A stretch of DNA of 56,519 nt, taken from contig CAZSBB010000041.1 of the NCBI GenBank assembly GCA_964605235.1, forward strand, positions 1 to 56,519. The letters run 5' to 3'. Below the pieces are notes generated by a model. The model had not been told where the DNA came from, made no database searches, and saw only the letters and a program-made list of their open reading frames with translations. Position 1 is the stretch's first letter. The number at the start of each line of letters is the position of its first letter. Source of the DNA: CAZSBB01 sp964605235. Its GTDB lineage: Bacteria; Planctomycetota; Phycisphaerae; Phycisphaerales; Phycisphaeraceae. This document shows positions 17,370 to 26,077 of this stretch, one piece after another. Position numbers and translations under genes: made by a program.

Positions 17370-18588
17370 CACTCGGCTCCTGTGCAGAACATGGCAAGGT
17401 CATCGAAAAACGCGCCCCCCCACCGGCTCGGTGTGCGTAGCGCAGGCTGCCCCCGTGACTGTGGATAATGCCCGCGCTGATTGACAAACCCAAGCCGGTG
17501 CCTTTGCCTACTTCCTTGGTGGTGAAGAAGGGATTGAAGATCTGGTCGATCAAGGCGTCCGGAACGCCCGGCCCATTGTCCTCGACCACCAGTTCCACCT
17601 GACCCTCCACCGCGCGCGCCTGAATCCAAACGCGGCCGTGCCCGTGGGGCATATCCGCCAGCGCATCGGCGCTATTGACCAGCAGGTTTATCAGGACTTG
17701 TTGAATCTGCCCCGAATTAGCCCAGATCGCCGGCAAATCCGCGGGCAGGTCGCACGCCACCTGGGCAACCTGCAGCCATTTCGTTTTACTGATCATCAGC
17801 GCCTGTTCAACGCATTCGCGGACCTGACAGGTCTGACGTTCACCTTCGTCGGGGCGGGCGAAGGACTTGAGCCCCTGCACGATCGAGACGATCCGCGCCA
17901 CGCCCAGCTTGATCCCGCTGATCATCGCGGGGATTTCCCGCTGGGCGAATTCCAGCGTGCGCTGGGTCTGCTCCGCGCGCTCGCTGTCGCCGCCGAGCAG
18001 CGGGCTGAGCCGATCCCAGAAGCGCTCAAGCGTCTGCACGTTGCCGGCGATGAAGCTCGTGGGGTTGTTGATCTCGTGGGCGATGCCCGCGCTCATCACG
18101 CCCAGCGACGCCATGCGGTCGGCGTGAATCAACTGCTTGGCGCGCTGCTCGGCGAGCTCCTGCAATTGCCGGGCCTGCTCCGCCAGTTCGTGATTCGTGT
18201 CCCGCAACGCCTGCTCCAGCCGCACCACCCGCGCCCCCGCGCCCACCCGGCCGCGCAGTTCCGCGATGTCAAACGGCTTGGCGAGGAAATCGTTGGCGCC
18301 CGCTTCCAACCCCTCCACCACCGCTTCCTTCTGCGTCTTGCCCGTCAGCAGAATGGTGTAAACGAAGGCGTCGGTTTGCTCCCGCTGCAAGCGCCGGCAA
18401 ATCTCCGGGCCATCCAGTTCGGGCATCATCCAGTCCAGAATCGCCAGCGGCGGCGGCGTCGGCCCGGTCAGCACATTCCACGCCGACTGGCCATCGACCG
18501 CGCTGACCACGTCGTACCCCCATTTGCGCAGCCAGGCCTCGACCATCAGGCGAGTGATCCGATCATCATCCGCGACCAGCACACGCAT
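17338..18588 (-). CDS. Receiver-histidine kinase fusion (REC-HisKA-HATPase)
   Basis: This 416-residue cytoplasmic protein begins with a receiver (D52 in LAILDWMMPELDG, K104 in FLAKPFD) and continues through a coiled-coil (ALRDTNHELAEQARQLQELA). A HisKA domain follows with H171 (MSAGIAHEINNP), then an HATPase domain (VLINLLVNSADALAD, VVEDNGPGVPDALI, GTGLGLSIS). It has no membrane segment, so its input must come through phosphorylation of its own receiver or a partner. ATG 18588 is preferred, as it gives the usual receiver start MRVLVADDD; a GTG at 18603 abuts the upstream stop. The coding frame overlaps the next response regulator by 32 nt. Confidence 0.93.
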   Translation of the reverse strand: MRVLVADDDRITRLMVEAWLRKWGYDVVSAVDGQSAWNVLTGPTPPPLAILDWMMPELDGPEICRRLQREQTDAFVYTILLTGKTQKEAVVEGLEAGANDFLAKPFDIAELRGRVGAGARVVRLEQALRDTNHELAEQARQLQELAEQRAKQLIHADRMASLGVMSAGIAHEINNPTSFIAGNVQTLERFWDRLSPLLGGDSERAEQTQRTLEFAQREIPAMISGIKLGVARIVSIVQGLKSFARPDEGERQTCQVRECVEQALMISKTKWLQVAQVACDLPADLPAIWANSGQIQQVLINLLVNSADALADMPHGHGRVWIQARAVEGQVELVVEDNGPGVPDALIDQIFNPFFTTKEVGKGTGLGLSISAGIIHSHGGSLRYAHRAGGGARFSMTLPCSAQEPSDACPADDRRR

Positions 18589-18603
18589 GGCTTCCGCTTT
18601 CAC

Positions 18604-19026
18604 TCAGTGCGCCAGTTCCTGCACCTGCTCCGCCGACACCAGCCCCAGATCAAGCAACTGCTTGTAGAGTTTTTCGCGGGTCACCGGCTTGACCAGGTAG
18701 GCTTCCGCCTGGGCGTTGAACGCCCGCAGAATGTTGCGCGGGTCGGAGAGCGCGGTGGTCATGATCACCCGGGCCCCATCGCCGGGCAGCACGCCATGCT
18801 CGCTTTCCAGTTCGCGAATGACCGTGAGGGCATCCTGCCCGTTGAGGTTGGGCATCATGATGTCCAGGCAGATCAGCCGGTAGGGTTGGCCATCCGCCAG
18901 CGCCAAGCGCACGGCGTCAACCGCCTCCTGGCCATCAACCGCCACATCCACCGCGCCGAAACGCGCCAGATAGCCGGTCATCACCCGTCGACTGGTAAAG
19001 TCGTCTTCCGTCACCAGGATACGCAT
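18604..19026 (-). CDS. Single-domain response regulator
   Basis: This 140-residue receiver starts MRILVTEDD and has phospho-acceptor D55 (LICLDIMMPNLNG), the T switch in VIMTTALS and the lysine in AYLVKPVTREKL. ATG 19026 is chosen for GGAG 6 nt upstream, although the frame is open to 19116 within the end of the preceding kinase gene. It is a stand-alone receiver between two kinases, suggesting a relay. It could be a phosphate sink or an adaptor in a hybrid kinase cascade. Confidence 0.9.
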   Translation of the reverse strand: MRILVTEDDFTSRRVMTGYLARFGAVDVAVDGQEAVDAVRLALADGQPYRLICLDIMMPNLNGQDALTVIRELESEHGVLPGDGARVIMTTALSDPRNILRAFNAQAEAYLVKPVTREKLYKQLLDLGLVSAEQVQELAH

Positions 19027-19060
19027 GTCTAACTCCTTCACTACCCACCCATCGCTGGCT

Positions 19061-21631
19061 TTACGCGGCTTCACCGACGGAGGTTGACTGGGCCTCCAAA
19101 GCCGGGCGACGTACATCCATATTCATATCGGCCAGTCTGGTTCGAACTTGATCGCGCAAGGAAACCAGATGCGCCGTGACGTCCGCCCATGCGTCCGATA
19201 GCTGTGGTTTGCTGTTGCCCAGACGCGCCACCAGCACCTGTTCGAGACTCAGCTTCAAGTCCGTGGCGCCCAGTTGCGTCCCGATCTGCTCCAGGTGCGC
19301 CCAGCCCTGCTGTTCTTCCTCAATGGTGGGATTCGCCTGCATGCGCAGGACCCACATTTCGCCCTGCTCCAGCGCCGCCAGCACGCCCCGCAACAGCAGG
19401 GTGCTGCTGGTGTCGTAGATTTCCTGCAAACATTTCCACTGCAGCCGCGAGCAACGGGTCGGCGTCGAATCCGGCGCTGCTGCCGCTGAATCGGCGGCTC
19501 GCGCCAGCCACTGCTGGAACGACTCTTCCACGTGCTGACGTCGTATCGGTTTGACCAGCACCTGGTCCACCCCCACCGCACGCCAGGCTTCGGTCATGCT
19601 GCCGCTGGAATCCGCGGTGATGCCCAGCACCAGCGCCCGTGAACCTACCCCCGGCGCCTGGCGCAACGCCGTGGTCGTCGCCAGACCATCCATCTCCGGC
19701 ATGCGCTGATCGACCAGCACCAGATCGAAGGTCTGCTGCTGCGCCTGCGCCACCGCCGCAGCGCCGTTGGACACACTGCAGACCAGGGCGCCGGCGTGCT
19801 CGTACTGCCGCGCCAGCAAGCGCCGATTGGTTTCATCATCATCCACCACCAACACCCGCGGCCGGTTCTGGTCGCTGCCCGGACGGTGCGCCGCCGGGCC
19901 GGCCGGAGCCATCTCCGCGCTGCCACGGTCCCGCTCATGCAGCAGGTACAGCACCTCACGCAGGGCGCTGGTGCGCACCGGCTTGGTCAACAAGGCCAGG
20001 AAGCTGGGACAACTCAGCTCCGTGTGCGCCTTCATCCGCACCGCCGACAGCAGCGCCAGCGCCGGGGGACGCTCCGCCACATCCTGCAGAAGCTGCTGCA
20101 CCACCGGCTGGGATTGATCGGGAATGATGGCATCATCCAGCAGCACCAGATCGAAAGCCTCCTGGCGCTGCTGCGCTTCGCGCAGGCGCGTCTGGGCGGC
20201 TTCGAGACTGTCCACTTCAACCGTGGACACTTCCAGGTGGGTGAGGCTGTGCCTCAGGCTGCGGCGGGTCAGTTCCTGCTGGACCACGGCTAAAGCGCGC
20301 ACCGGCAGATAGCTGGGACGGACTGGTTCCTGGCCGCGCACCGGTCGAGTCATGACGGTGAACCAGAAGCGGCTGCCGACGTCGGGTTTGCTGTCAACGC
20401 CGATCTGTCCCCCCATGAGCTGCACCAACTGCCGGGAAATCGCCAGGCCCAGACCAGTGCCGCCAAAGCGTCGGGTGGTGGTGTTGTCCGCCTGGACGAA
20501 GGACTGGAAGAGTTTCTTCAGCACTTCGGGGGCGATGCCGATGCCGGTGTCGATCACCTCGCCGCGCAGGATCATTTCCCGCTCGCGTCCGCGTTGGGCG
20601 GTGAGTTCCACCTGCACGTGGCCACGTTCGGTGAACTTGATGGCGTTGCCCACGAGGTTGGTGAGAATCTGGCGCACGCGACCGGGGTCGCCCTGGAGTT
20701 TGTCGGGCACGCTGGCGTCGGCCCAGCCGGCGAGGACCAGGTTTTTCTCCTCGGCGCGCACCGCCAGCAATTCCAGCACGTCGTCGAGCACCTCGCGCGG
20801 GCTGAACTCGATCTGCTCCACGCGCAAGGCGCCGGCTTCGATGCGTGAATAGTCAAGGACATCGTTGATGATGGTCAGCAGGGCTTCCCCGGAGCGTTGG
20901 ATGGTGCGGACGTACTCCTGCTGGGTGGCGCTCAGGGGCGAGTCGAGCAGCAGTTCGGTCATGCCGATCACGCCGTTCATGGGCGTGCGGATTTCATGAC
21001 TCATGGTCGCCAGGAAGGCGCTCTTGGCGTTGGCGGCGGCTTCGGCGTCGTTGCGGGCGCGCATGAGTTCTTCGGAGAGCTGGGTCAGGGCGATGCGGGT
21101 TCGTTCCAGTTCGCGGGTGCGTTGGACGACCGCCTGATGAACTTCCTGGCTGCATTCCTCGGCGCGGGCCTGCAGTTGCCGATAACGTCCGAGCAATTGG
21201 AGCAACAGGCGTATTTCCGCGTCTTCGCAGGGCTTCTTAAGGATCGCCACGCGCGCCCGATGGGTGAACTGGTCGAGTTGATCCCACCCGGGTTCCTCAT
21301 AGTTCACCATCAAACCCAGGGGCAAGGCGGTGTCGATCGCCCAGAGTTGGCGCGCCAGGTCCCGGCCATCCATTCCCGCACCGAGATGCAAGTCAACCAG
21401 GGCGACATCAAAAGGTTGGCCGCGTTCGTAGGCGGTGCGCGCCAGTTCCAGCGCCTGGGTGGCGTTCTGCGCGGTCGTGACGCGCCACAGGTGACAGGGC
21501 TGAGTTGAAGGCGGGACGGTCGGGTCGGGTTCCAGGAATGGCGCCAGCACCGTTTGCAGATAGCGGAGCTGAGCGGGATTGTCATCCACAATCAGCAAAC
21601 GTTGCGGAGTTGATGCAGCTGCCGACGCCAT
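19061..21631 (-). CDS. Hybrid sensor histidine kinase (REC-HisKA-HATPase-REC-REC)
   Basis: This 856-residue cytoplasmic kinase starts with a receiver (D16/D17, D80 in ALVDLHL). A coiled-coil and HisKA with H212 (FLATMSHEIRTPMNG) follow, then an HATPase domain (ILTNLVGNAIKFTE, VIDTGIGIAPEVL, FGGTGLGLAISRQLV). A degenerate receiver-like segment comes next, lacking the acidic pair, although it keeps LVLLDD. Then there is a canonical receiver (VLVVDDDETNRRLL, LVLVDQRMPEMDG, VLVKPI). The last ~150 residues are helical; AHLEQIGTQLGA recalls an Hpt histidine motif but is one residue out of register, so this is uncertain. ATG 21631 is chosen; the frame continues to 21685. No membrane segments are seen. 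Confidence 0.92.
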   Translation of the reverse strand: MASAAASTPQRLLIVDDNPAQLRYLQTVLAPFLEPDPTVPPSTQPCHLWRVTTAQNATQALELARTAYERGQPFDVALVDLHLGAGMDGRDLARQLWAIDTALPLGLMVNYEEPGWDQLDQFTHRARVAILKKPCEDAEIRLLLQLLGRYRQLQARAEECSQEVHQAVVQRTRELERTRIALTQLSEELMRARNDAEAAANAKSAFLATMSHEIRTPMNGVIGMTELLLDSPLSATQQEYVRTIQRSGEALLTIINDVLDYSRIEAGALRVEQIEFSPREVLDDVLELLAVRAEEKNLVLAGWADASVPDKLQGDPGRVRQILTNLVGNAIKFTERGHVQVELTAQRGREREMILRGEVIDTGIGIAPEVLKKLFQSFVQADNTTTRRFGGTGLGLAISRQLVQLMGGQIGVDSKPDVGSRFWFTVMTRPVRGQEPVRPSYLPVRALAVVQQELTRRSLRHSLTHLEVSTVEVDSLEAAQTRLREAQQRQEAFDLVLLDDAIIPDQSQPVVQQLLQDVAERPPALALLSAVRMKAHTELSCPSFLALLTKPVRTSALREVLYLLHERDRGSAEMAPAGPAAHRPGSDQNRPRVLVVDDDETNRRLLARQYEHAGALVCSVSNGAAAVAQAQQQTFDLVLVDQRMPEMDGLATTTALRQAPGVGSRALVLGITADSSGSMTEAWRAVGVDQVLVKPIRRQHVEESFQQWLARAADSAAAAPDSTPTRCSRLQWKCLQEIYDTSSTLLLRGVLAALEQGEMWVLRMQANPTIEEEQQGWAHLEQIGTQLGATDLKLSLEQVLVARLGNSKPQLSDAWADVTAHLVSLRDQVRTRLADMNMDVRRPALEAQSTSVGEAA

Positions 21632-21922
21632 CAGGCCGATTCCCCAATCGACCCCCCACACACGCCATCGACGGCCAAGCGTCAAATGAGCGTGCCCAGA
21701 ACCTGATATAGCTGTTCGGCGGTTGCATGATCGGACTTGACTGATGGTCGGAATCGGGTAGCAAAGACCGAAAATACCCTTAACCTGGAACCTTGACGTA
21801 ATTGGGGGAGCAACGCCTCCGGTTTTCCCGCGCCAGCCTAAACTCGAACTGGCGATTGGTCGATACCGCAGAGGTGTCAGGAGACAGGCGGGCGGGGGGT
21901 CCGCGGGTCAGTGTGAAACTCC
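21632..21922. promoter_or_regulatory. Divergent promoter region between the two kinase operons
   Basis: About 290 bp separate the minus-strand kinase block from the plus-strand cheA2-cheY2 pair, so both promoters should be here. TTGACG at 21793-21798 looks like a -35 box, but no good -10 at the right spacing was found. An AGGAG near 21881 is too far from the cheA2 ATG to act as its ribosome binding site. Confidence 0.35.
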
Positions 21923-24673
21923 ATGGCTGAAGAACCCATCCATCCGGTATTGGATCAAATTGCCGAGGGACTGGTGTTTGCCGAAGCGGCAGACCCGGCC
22001 GCCATGGCGCAATTGCACACGCTCTTTGAGCAATTGTCGCAATGGGCGGCCGCCAGCGCACAGCCGGAGGTGGTGCAAGCCGCCGGCACGGCGACGCAGC
22101 GGCTCGAAGCGATCATCCTCGAAGAAGACCAGCACGCCCAGCAGACACTTGAAACGCTGGGCGAAGCCGTCAGCGCCATCCAGGCGATCCTGGATCAGGG
22201 GCTGTCCCCGCGCGACGCCGGCCTGACCAAATGGTTGGGCCTGGCGGATGACGAGGTCGCCACCATCGGCGCCACCAGCACCGAGGCGGACGACGCCGAC
22301 CACCTGGACCGCGCCCCGGCCGACGCCCCCACCGCCGCCGCGGACGCCACGACCACCACGCCGGCGCCGGCTGCGCTTTCGTTGAACCTGCCGCCCAATG
22401 TGGATGAGACCATCTTCACCGAGTTCCTCGCCCGGCAAGGCGGCGTGCTCGAAGAAGTCGAATCGCACATGCTGGCGCTGGAGAACGCCGACGACGCGGC
22501 GCTGGCGAGCCTCAAACGCATCATCCACACCCTCAAGGGTGAAACCGGGCTGCTGGGCATTGAAGCCGTGGCCCGGCTGTGTCACACCATGGAAGACGCG
22601 TTGGCGAATCGCCCGCCGCATTCCGTGGTGGACGAACTGCTGCGCAGCAAGGATTGGATGGGTCGCCTGTTCGACGCCTATGCCGGCAAAGGCCCGGCTC
22701 CGGAACCGGTGGAAGCGGTGCTGGCGCTGTTCAATCCCCAAGCCAAGTCCGCCGCCCCGGCCCCGGCCCCAACCCCGAACCCGACCCCGACCCCGACCGC
22801 CCAATCAACACCCGCCTCCGCCAATGCCGCGCCCGCTCCCGCTCCCGCCGGCGCGGAACTGCCCCGAATTGATCCCCAGTTGGCGGTGGAGTTCGTCACC
22901 GAAGCGCGCGAGCATCTGGAAAACGCCGACGCCGCTTTGCTGGAAGTGGAAAGCGATCCGCACAACGTCGAAACCCTCAACGCCGTTTTCCGCAGTTTCC
23001 ACACCATCAAAGGCGTGGCGGGCTTCATGGGGCTCAAGGATATCCAGAGCCTGTCGCATGAAGCGGAAACTGTCCTCGACCGCGGCCGCAAGGGCACGCT
23101 CATCCTCGCCGGTGAAGCTTTGGAAGTCATCTTCGACGCCACCGACTGCATGAAGCGCCTGGTGGATCGCCTGGAAGACGCCCTGCGGCATAATCGTGCG
23201 CCGGCCCACGACGAAGCCCTGCCCGTCCTGCTCAACCGTCTGGGCGAACTCGCCAGCAACGCCACGCCTGCTCCGGTCGCCACACCTGCGGCCCCCAGCG
23301 CCACGCCAGCGCCCGCCGTCACCGCGATGCCGCCGGCGCCGGCTGTCGCTCCCGCCGTCGTGCCGGTCACGCGCGCCCCGGTCGTAGCCGCAGCAACGGA
23401 TCAGCCGGTGGCAGCCGACGAACCCGCCCCGGCCGCCAGCCCTGCCGGACGACCCAACCGCGCCGTACAAGTGCTGGAAACCGTCAAGGTCGATGCCGCC
23501 CGTCTCGACCGCCTGGTCGACACCATCGGCGAACTGGTGATCGCCGAAGCCATGCTCAGCCAGTTGGTCAACACCGACAACAACGCCAACACCACCCAGG
23601 CCGGCACGATGCGGGCGATGGGCCAACTCGACAAAATCACCCGCGAACTGCAGGAAATGGCGACCAGCCTGCGCATGGTGCCCATCCGCTCCACCTTCCA
23701 GAAAATGGCCCGGCTGGCGCGCGATGTCGCCAAGAAACTCGACAAACGCATCGAGTTCGTCACCACCGGCGAAGACACCGAGCTGGACAAGACCGTCGTC
23801 GACCGCATCGGCGATCCGCTGGTCCACATGATCCGCAATGCGGTGGACCATGGCATCGAGTCCGACCCTGCCGACCGCCGCGCCAAAGGCAAACGCGAAG
23901 TCGGCACCGTCGCGCTCAAGGCGTACCACAAGGGCGGCAGCATCTGCATCGAAATCACCGACGACGGCAACGGCCTGGATAAACAACGCCTGCTCGCCAA
24001 AGCGATCGAGAAAGGCATCGTCAAGGAAGGCGACAACCTCAACGATCAGGAAATCTACCAGCTCATCTTCGCCCCCGGCTTCTCCACCGCCAAGCAACTG
24101 ACCGACGTCTCCGGGCGCGGCGTGGGCATGGATGTGGTCAAACGCAACATCGAATCGCTGCGCGGCAAGGTCGAAATCGAAAGCACCGTCGGCCAGGGCA
24201 GCCGCTTCATCATCCGCCTGCCCCTGACCCTGGCGATCATCGAAGGCATGGTCGTCCGCGTCGCCCAGCAACGCTACATCATTCCCACCCTCTCCATCGT
24301 CCGCATGCTCCAGCCCCACGAACACCAGATCAAATCCGTGCTGCAGCGCGGGCAGACCCTCAAGCTCGGCGAGGAGATCATCCCCGTCCACCACCTGGGC
24401 GACCTGTTCAGCATTCACGGCGCTCAACGTGACCTGCGCCAGGCGATGGTGGTCATCGTGGAAAACAACGAACGCAAACTCGGTTTCGCCATTGATGAAT
24501 TGCTGGGTCAGCAGCAGATCGTCATCAAGAGTCTGGGCGAAACGCTCAAAGGCACGCCGGGCATCGCGGGCGGCGCCATCATGCCCGATGGCAAGGTGGG
24601 CCTGATCATCGATGTGGGCGGGCTGGCGAATCTCGCCGAGTGCGAGCCGCTGCCGTTGCGGCGGGCGGCTTGA
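21923..24673 (+). CDS. cheA: Second CheA-like histidine kinase with two Hpt domains
   Basis: This 916-residue kinase has a helical N-terminus of about 110 residues. Hpt1 carries H202 (LKRIIHTLKGETGLLG) and Hpt2 carries H360 (FRSFHTIKGVAGFMG), separated by proline/alanine-rich linkers. Dimerisation (VDAARLDRLVDTIGELVIAE), HATPase (DPLVHMIRNAVDHGIES, DDGNGLDKQ, GRGVGMDVVKRN) and CheW-like C-terminal domains follow. Both histidines are in good Hpt context, so both may be phosphorylated. The ribosome binding site is weak. It is transcribed away from the main che cluster together with the cheY gene at 24742. It may be the kinase of a separate output. Confidence 0.93.
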   Translation: MAEEPIHPVLDQIAEGLVFAEAADPAAMAQLHTLFEQLSQWAAASAQPEVVQAAGTATQRLEAIILEEDQHAQQTLETLGEAVSAIQAILDQGLSPRDAGLTKWLGLADDEVATIGATSTEADDADHLDRAPADAPTAAADATTTTPAPAALSLNLPPNVDETIFTEFLARQGGVLEEVESHMLALENADDAALASLKRIIHTLKGETGLLGIEAVARLCHTMEDALANRPPHSVVDELLRSKDWMGRLFDAYAGKGPAPEPVEAVLALFNPQAKSAAPAPAPTPNPTPTPTAQSTPASANAAPAPAPAGAELPRIDPQLAVEFVTEAREHLENADAALLEVESDPHNVETLNAVFRSFHTIKGVAGFMGLKDIQSLSHEAETVLDRGRKGTLILAGEALEVIFDATDCMKRLVDRLEDALRHNRAPAHDEALPVLLNRLGELASNATPAPVATPAAPSATPAPAVTAMPPAPAVAPAVVPVTRAPVVAAATDQPVAADEPAPAASPAGRPNRAVQVLETVKVDAARLDRLVDTIGELVIAEAMLSQLVNTDNNANTTQAGTMRAMGQLDKITRELQEMATSLRMVPIRSTFQKMARLARDVAKKLDKRIEFVTTGEDTELDKTVVDRIGDPLVHMIRNAVDHGIESDPADRRAKGKREVGTVALKAYHKGGSICIEITDDGNGLDKQRLLAKAIEKGIVKEGDNLNDQEIYQLIFAPGFSTAKQLTDVSGRGVGMDVVKRNIESLRGKVEIESTVGQGSRFIIRLPLTLAIIEGMVVRVAQQRYIIPTLSIVRMLQPHEHQIKSVLQRGQTLKLGEEIIPVHHLGDLFSIHGAQRDLRQAMVVIVENNERKLGFAIDELLGQQQIVIKSLGETLKGTPGIAGGAIMPDGKVGLIIDVGGLANLAECEPLPLRRAA

Positions 24674-24741
24674 GTCAAACCGAAAAAACACCGATAGCAG
24701 AGATGAACCCGGCTTCGGGTCGACCTTGGGAGTAAGTGATT

Positions 24742-25119
24742 ATGAAAATCATGCTGGTGGACGACTCCAAGACCATGCGCAACATCCAGAAAGGCATCCT
24801 GACCCAGCTGGGCTACACCGACCTGGTGGAAGCCTGCGATGGCCAGGACGCCCTGAGCCGGGTGTTCGCCGAGAAACCCGGCCTGATCCTGCTGGACTGG
24901 AACATGCCCAACATGGATGGCTTGAGCTTCCTCAAAGCCTTCCGCGCCAAGGACCGGGCCACCCCGGTCATGATGGTCACCACCGAAGCGGAAAAACACC
25001 GCGTGGTCGACGCCCTCAAAGCCGGCGTGAACAATTACGTGGTCAAGCCCTTCACGCCCGACCAGCTTTCGGAAAAGGTCAAGACCACCCTCGCCAAAGC
25101 CCAGCCCGCCGCGGCGTGA
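24742..25119 (+). CDS. cheY: Second CheY-like response regulator
   Basis: This 125-residue receiver has D7/D8, phospho-acceptor D52 (LILLDWNMPNMDG), the T switch (MMVTTEAEK) and the lysine in YVVKPFTPDQL. ATG 24742 has GGGAG 9 nt upstream; a GTG at 24736 is too close. It starts 68 bp after cheA2 on the same strand, so it is probably its direct target. Followed by a strong hairpin at 25144. Confidence 0.94.
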   Translation: MKIMLVDDSKTMRNIQKGILTQLGYTDLVEACDGQDALSRVFAEKPGLILLDWNMPNMDGLSFLKAFRAKDRATPVMMVTTEAEKHRVVDALKAGVNNYVVKPFTPDQLSEKVKTTLAKAQPAAA

Positions 25120-25143
25120 TTCACCCGTCAATCTGAACCCGAC

Positions 25144-25173
25144 CCACCCCGGCGGCGTAAACCGCCGGGGTGG
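25144..25173. terminator. Hairpin between convergent genes
   Basis: A perfect 12-bp stem (CCACCCCGGCGG / CCGCCGGGGTGG) closes a 6-nt loop CGTAAA. It lies between cheY2 on the plus strand and the minus-strand gene ending at 25207. No U-run follows on the plus strand, so its termination efficiency is uncertain. It could serve both directions. Confidence 0.7.
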
Positions 25174-25206
25174 TGCATTCTGCGCCGGCAAGCCGGCTCC
25201 GCCCCA

Positions 25207-25614
25207 TCAGTTCTTGAGGTCGTTGGTCATCAGCTTCTCCAGCTGGGCCAGCGCCTTGTCGTGTTCGCCGGTGCCCTTGTAGAGGTCCACCAGCTTCAGG
25301 CGAATGGCGCGCTCGACGGTGGCGTTCTTGACCTTCTCGAGCATTTTCTGGAAATAAGTGATGCGCTCACGTGCATCGGGCATGTGGTCCTCAACCGCAA
25401 ACACGGCAGCGACGCCAGCCGTGGCTGGGTCCGCGGAAAGGTCGCGGTAGCGGGTAATGAGGTTGATCAGTGAGTCGAACAGCTTGAGCTGCTCCATGAC
25501 CGCCTGCTGGTCAGCGCCGTCAAACGCGCGACTGCGGCTGACGTCGCCGGCCATGAGCAGCGCGGCAACCACCAGCGTGGCGGCGATCCAGGTGTGGTTC
25601 TTCATCAGGTTCAT
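25207..25614 (-). CDS. Small secreted helical protein of unknown function
   Basis: This 135-residue protein has a signal peptide (a basic N-terminus, then WIAATLVVAALLMAG, probably cleaved near residue 29). The mature helical part ends in RAIRLKLVDLYKGTGEHDKALAQLE, which resembles a TPR hairpin. It likely acts outside the cytoplasm. It sits 35 bp after the anti-sigma-like gene in the same direction, so it may be in the sigma factor operon or a target of it. I do not recognise a family. The start could also be Met4 at 25605. Confidence 0.6.
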   Translation of the reverse strand: MNLMKNHTWIAATLVVAALLMAGDVSRSRAFDGADQQAVMEQLKLFDSLINLITRYRDLSADPATAGVAAVFAVEDHMPDARERITYFQKMLEKVKNATVERAIRLKLVDLYKGTGEHDKALAQLEKLMTNDLKN

Positions 25615-25648
25615 GTGCCAAGACTCCTTGTGGAATGGGGTGAATATC

Positions 25649-26077
25649 TCATGACGCCGGATCCGGGGCGTGACGAGTTTGACGTGACTGGGGGGTCAGG
25701 CTGGCGTGGACAGCGCCGGCGCCCAGGCGGATGCGGGGGGTGACGCCGCCGATGCGGGGCGTCAGCGCGCCGACGCCCGACGGCGTCAACCCGCCGGCCG
25801 TGGCGCTGGGCAGGTTGATCGCTGCGGTGGACAGCGTCAGTTGCGGCCCGGTGGAACGGAGCGATAGCGCCCCGGGGTGCGGACGTCCGTGAAATGGCAG
25901 GAGGCACACTGCGATGGCGATGGCTGCCGCGGCCGCCAGCGTCCAGCGACGACGCCCCCGCCGGCGTCGCCGGACTTCCTCCAGGCGGCACTGCACGTCC
26001 TCCGCGAGGTCGCCCGGATAGCGTAATTGCTGGTACGCCTCCGCGGCCGGTCTCAGTTGGGTTTGCGTGTCTTTCAT
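25649..26077 (-). CDS. Putative one-TM anti-sigma-like protein
   Basis: This 142-residue protein has a basic stretch (RRRRRGRRR, ~36-45) followed by one hydrophobic segment (TLAAAAAIAIAVCLLPF, residues ~46-62). The N-terminal ~35 residues would be cytoplasmic. Beyond it lies a repetitive region with LTPSGVGA, LTPRIGG and VTPRIRLG. The ATG overlaps the sigma factor stop by 4 nt (ATGA). That coupling and the single membrane segment suggest an anti-sigma factor, but no zinc-binding or other anti-sigma motif is visible, so the call rests on context. Confidence 0.5.
   Translation of the reverse strand: MKDTQTQLRPAAEAYQQLRYPGDLAEDVQCRLEEVRRRRRGRRRWTLAAAAAIAIAVCLLPFHGRPHPGALSLRSTGPQLTLSTAAINLPSATAGGLTPSGVGALTPRIGGVTPRIRLGAGAVHASLTPQSRQTRHAPDPAS

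Noticed and set aside
17638..19032. 464-codon plus-strand frame opposite the REC-kinase and response regulator
   Set aside because: Shadow of genes with clear receiver and kinase motifs; H/P/R-rich composition typical of antisense frames.
22805..24691. 628-codon minus-strand frame opposite the second CheA
   Set aside because: Shadow of the double-Hpt CheA; low complexity and no domains.
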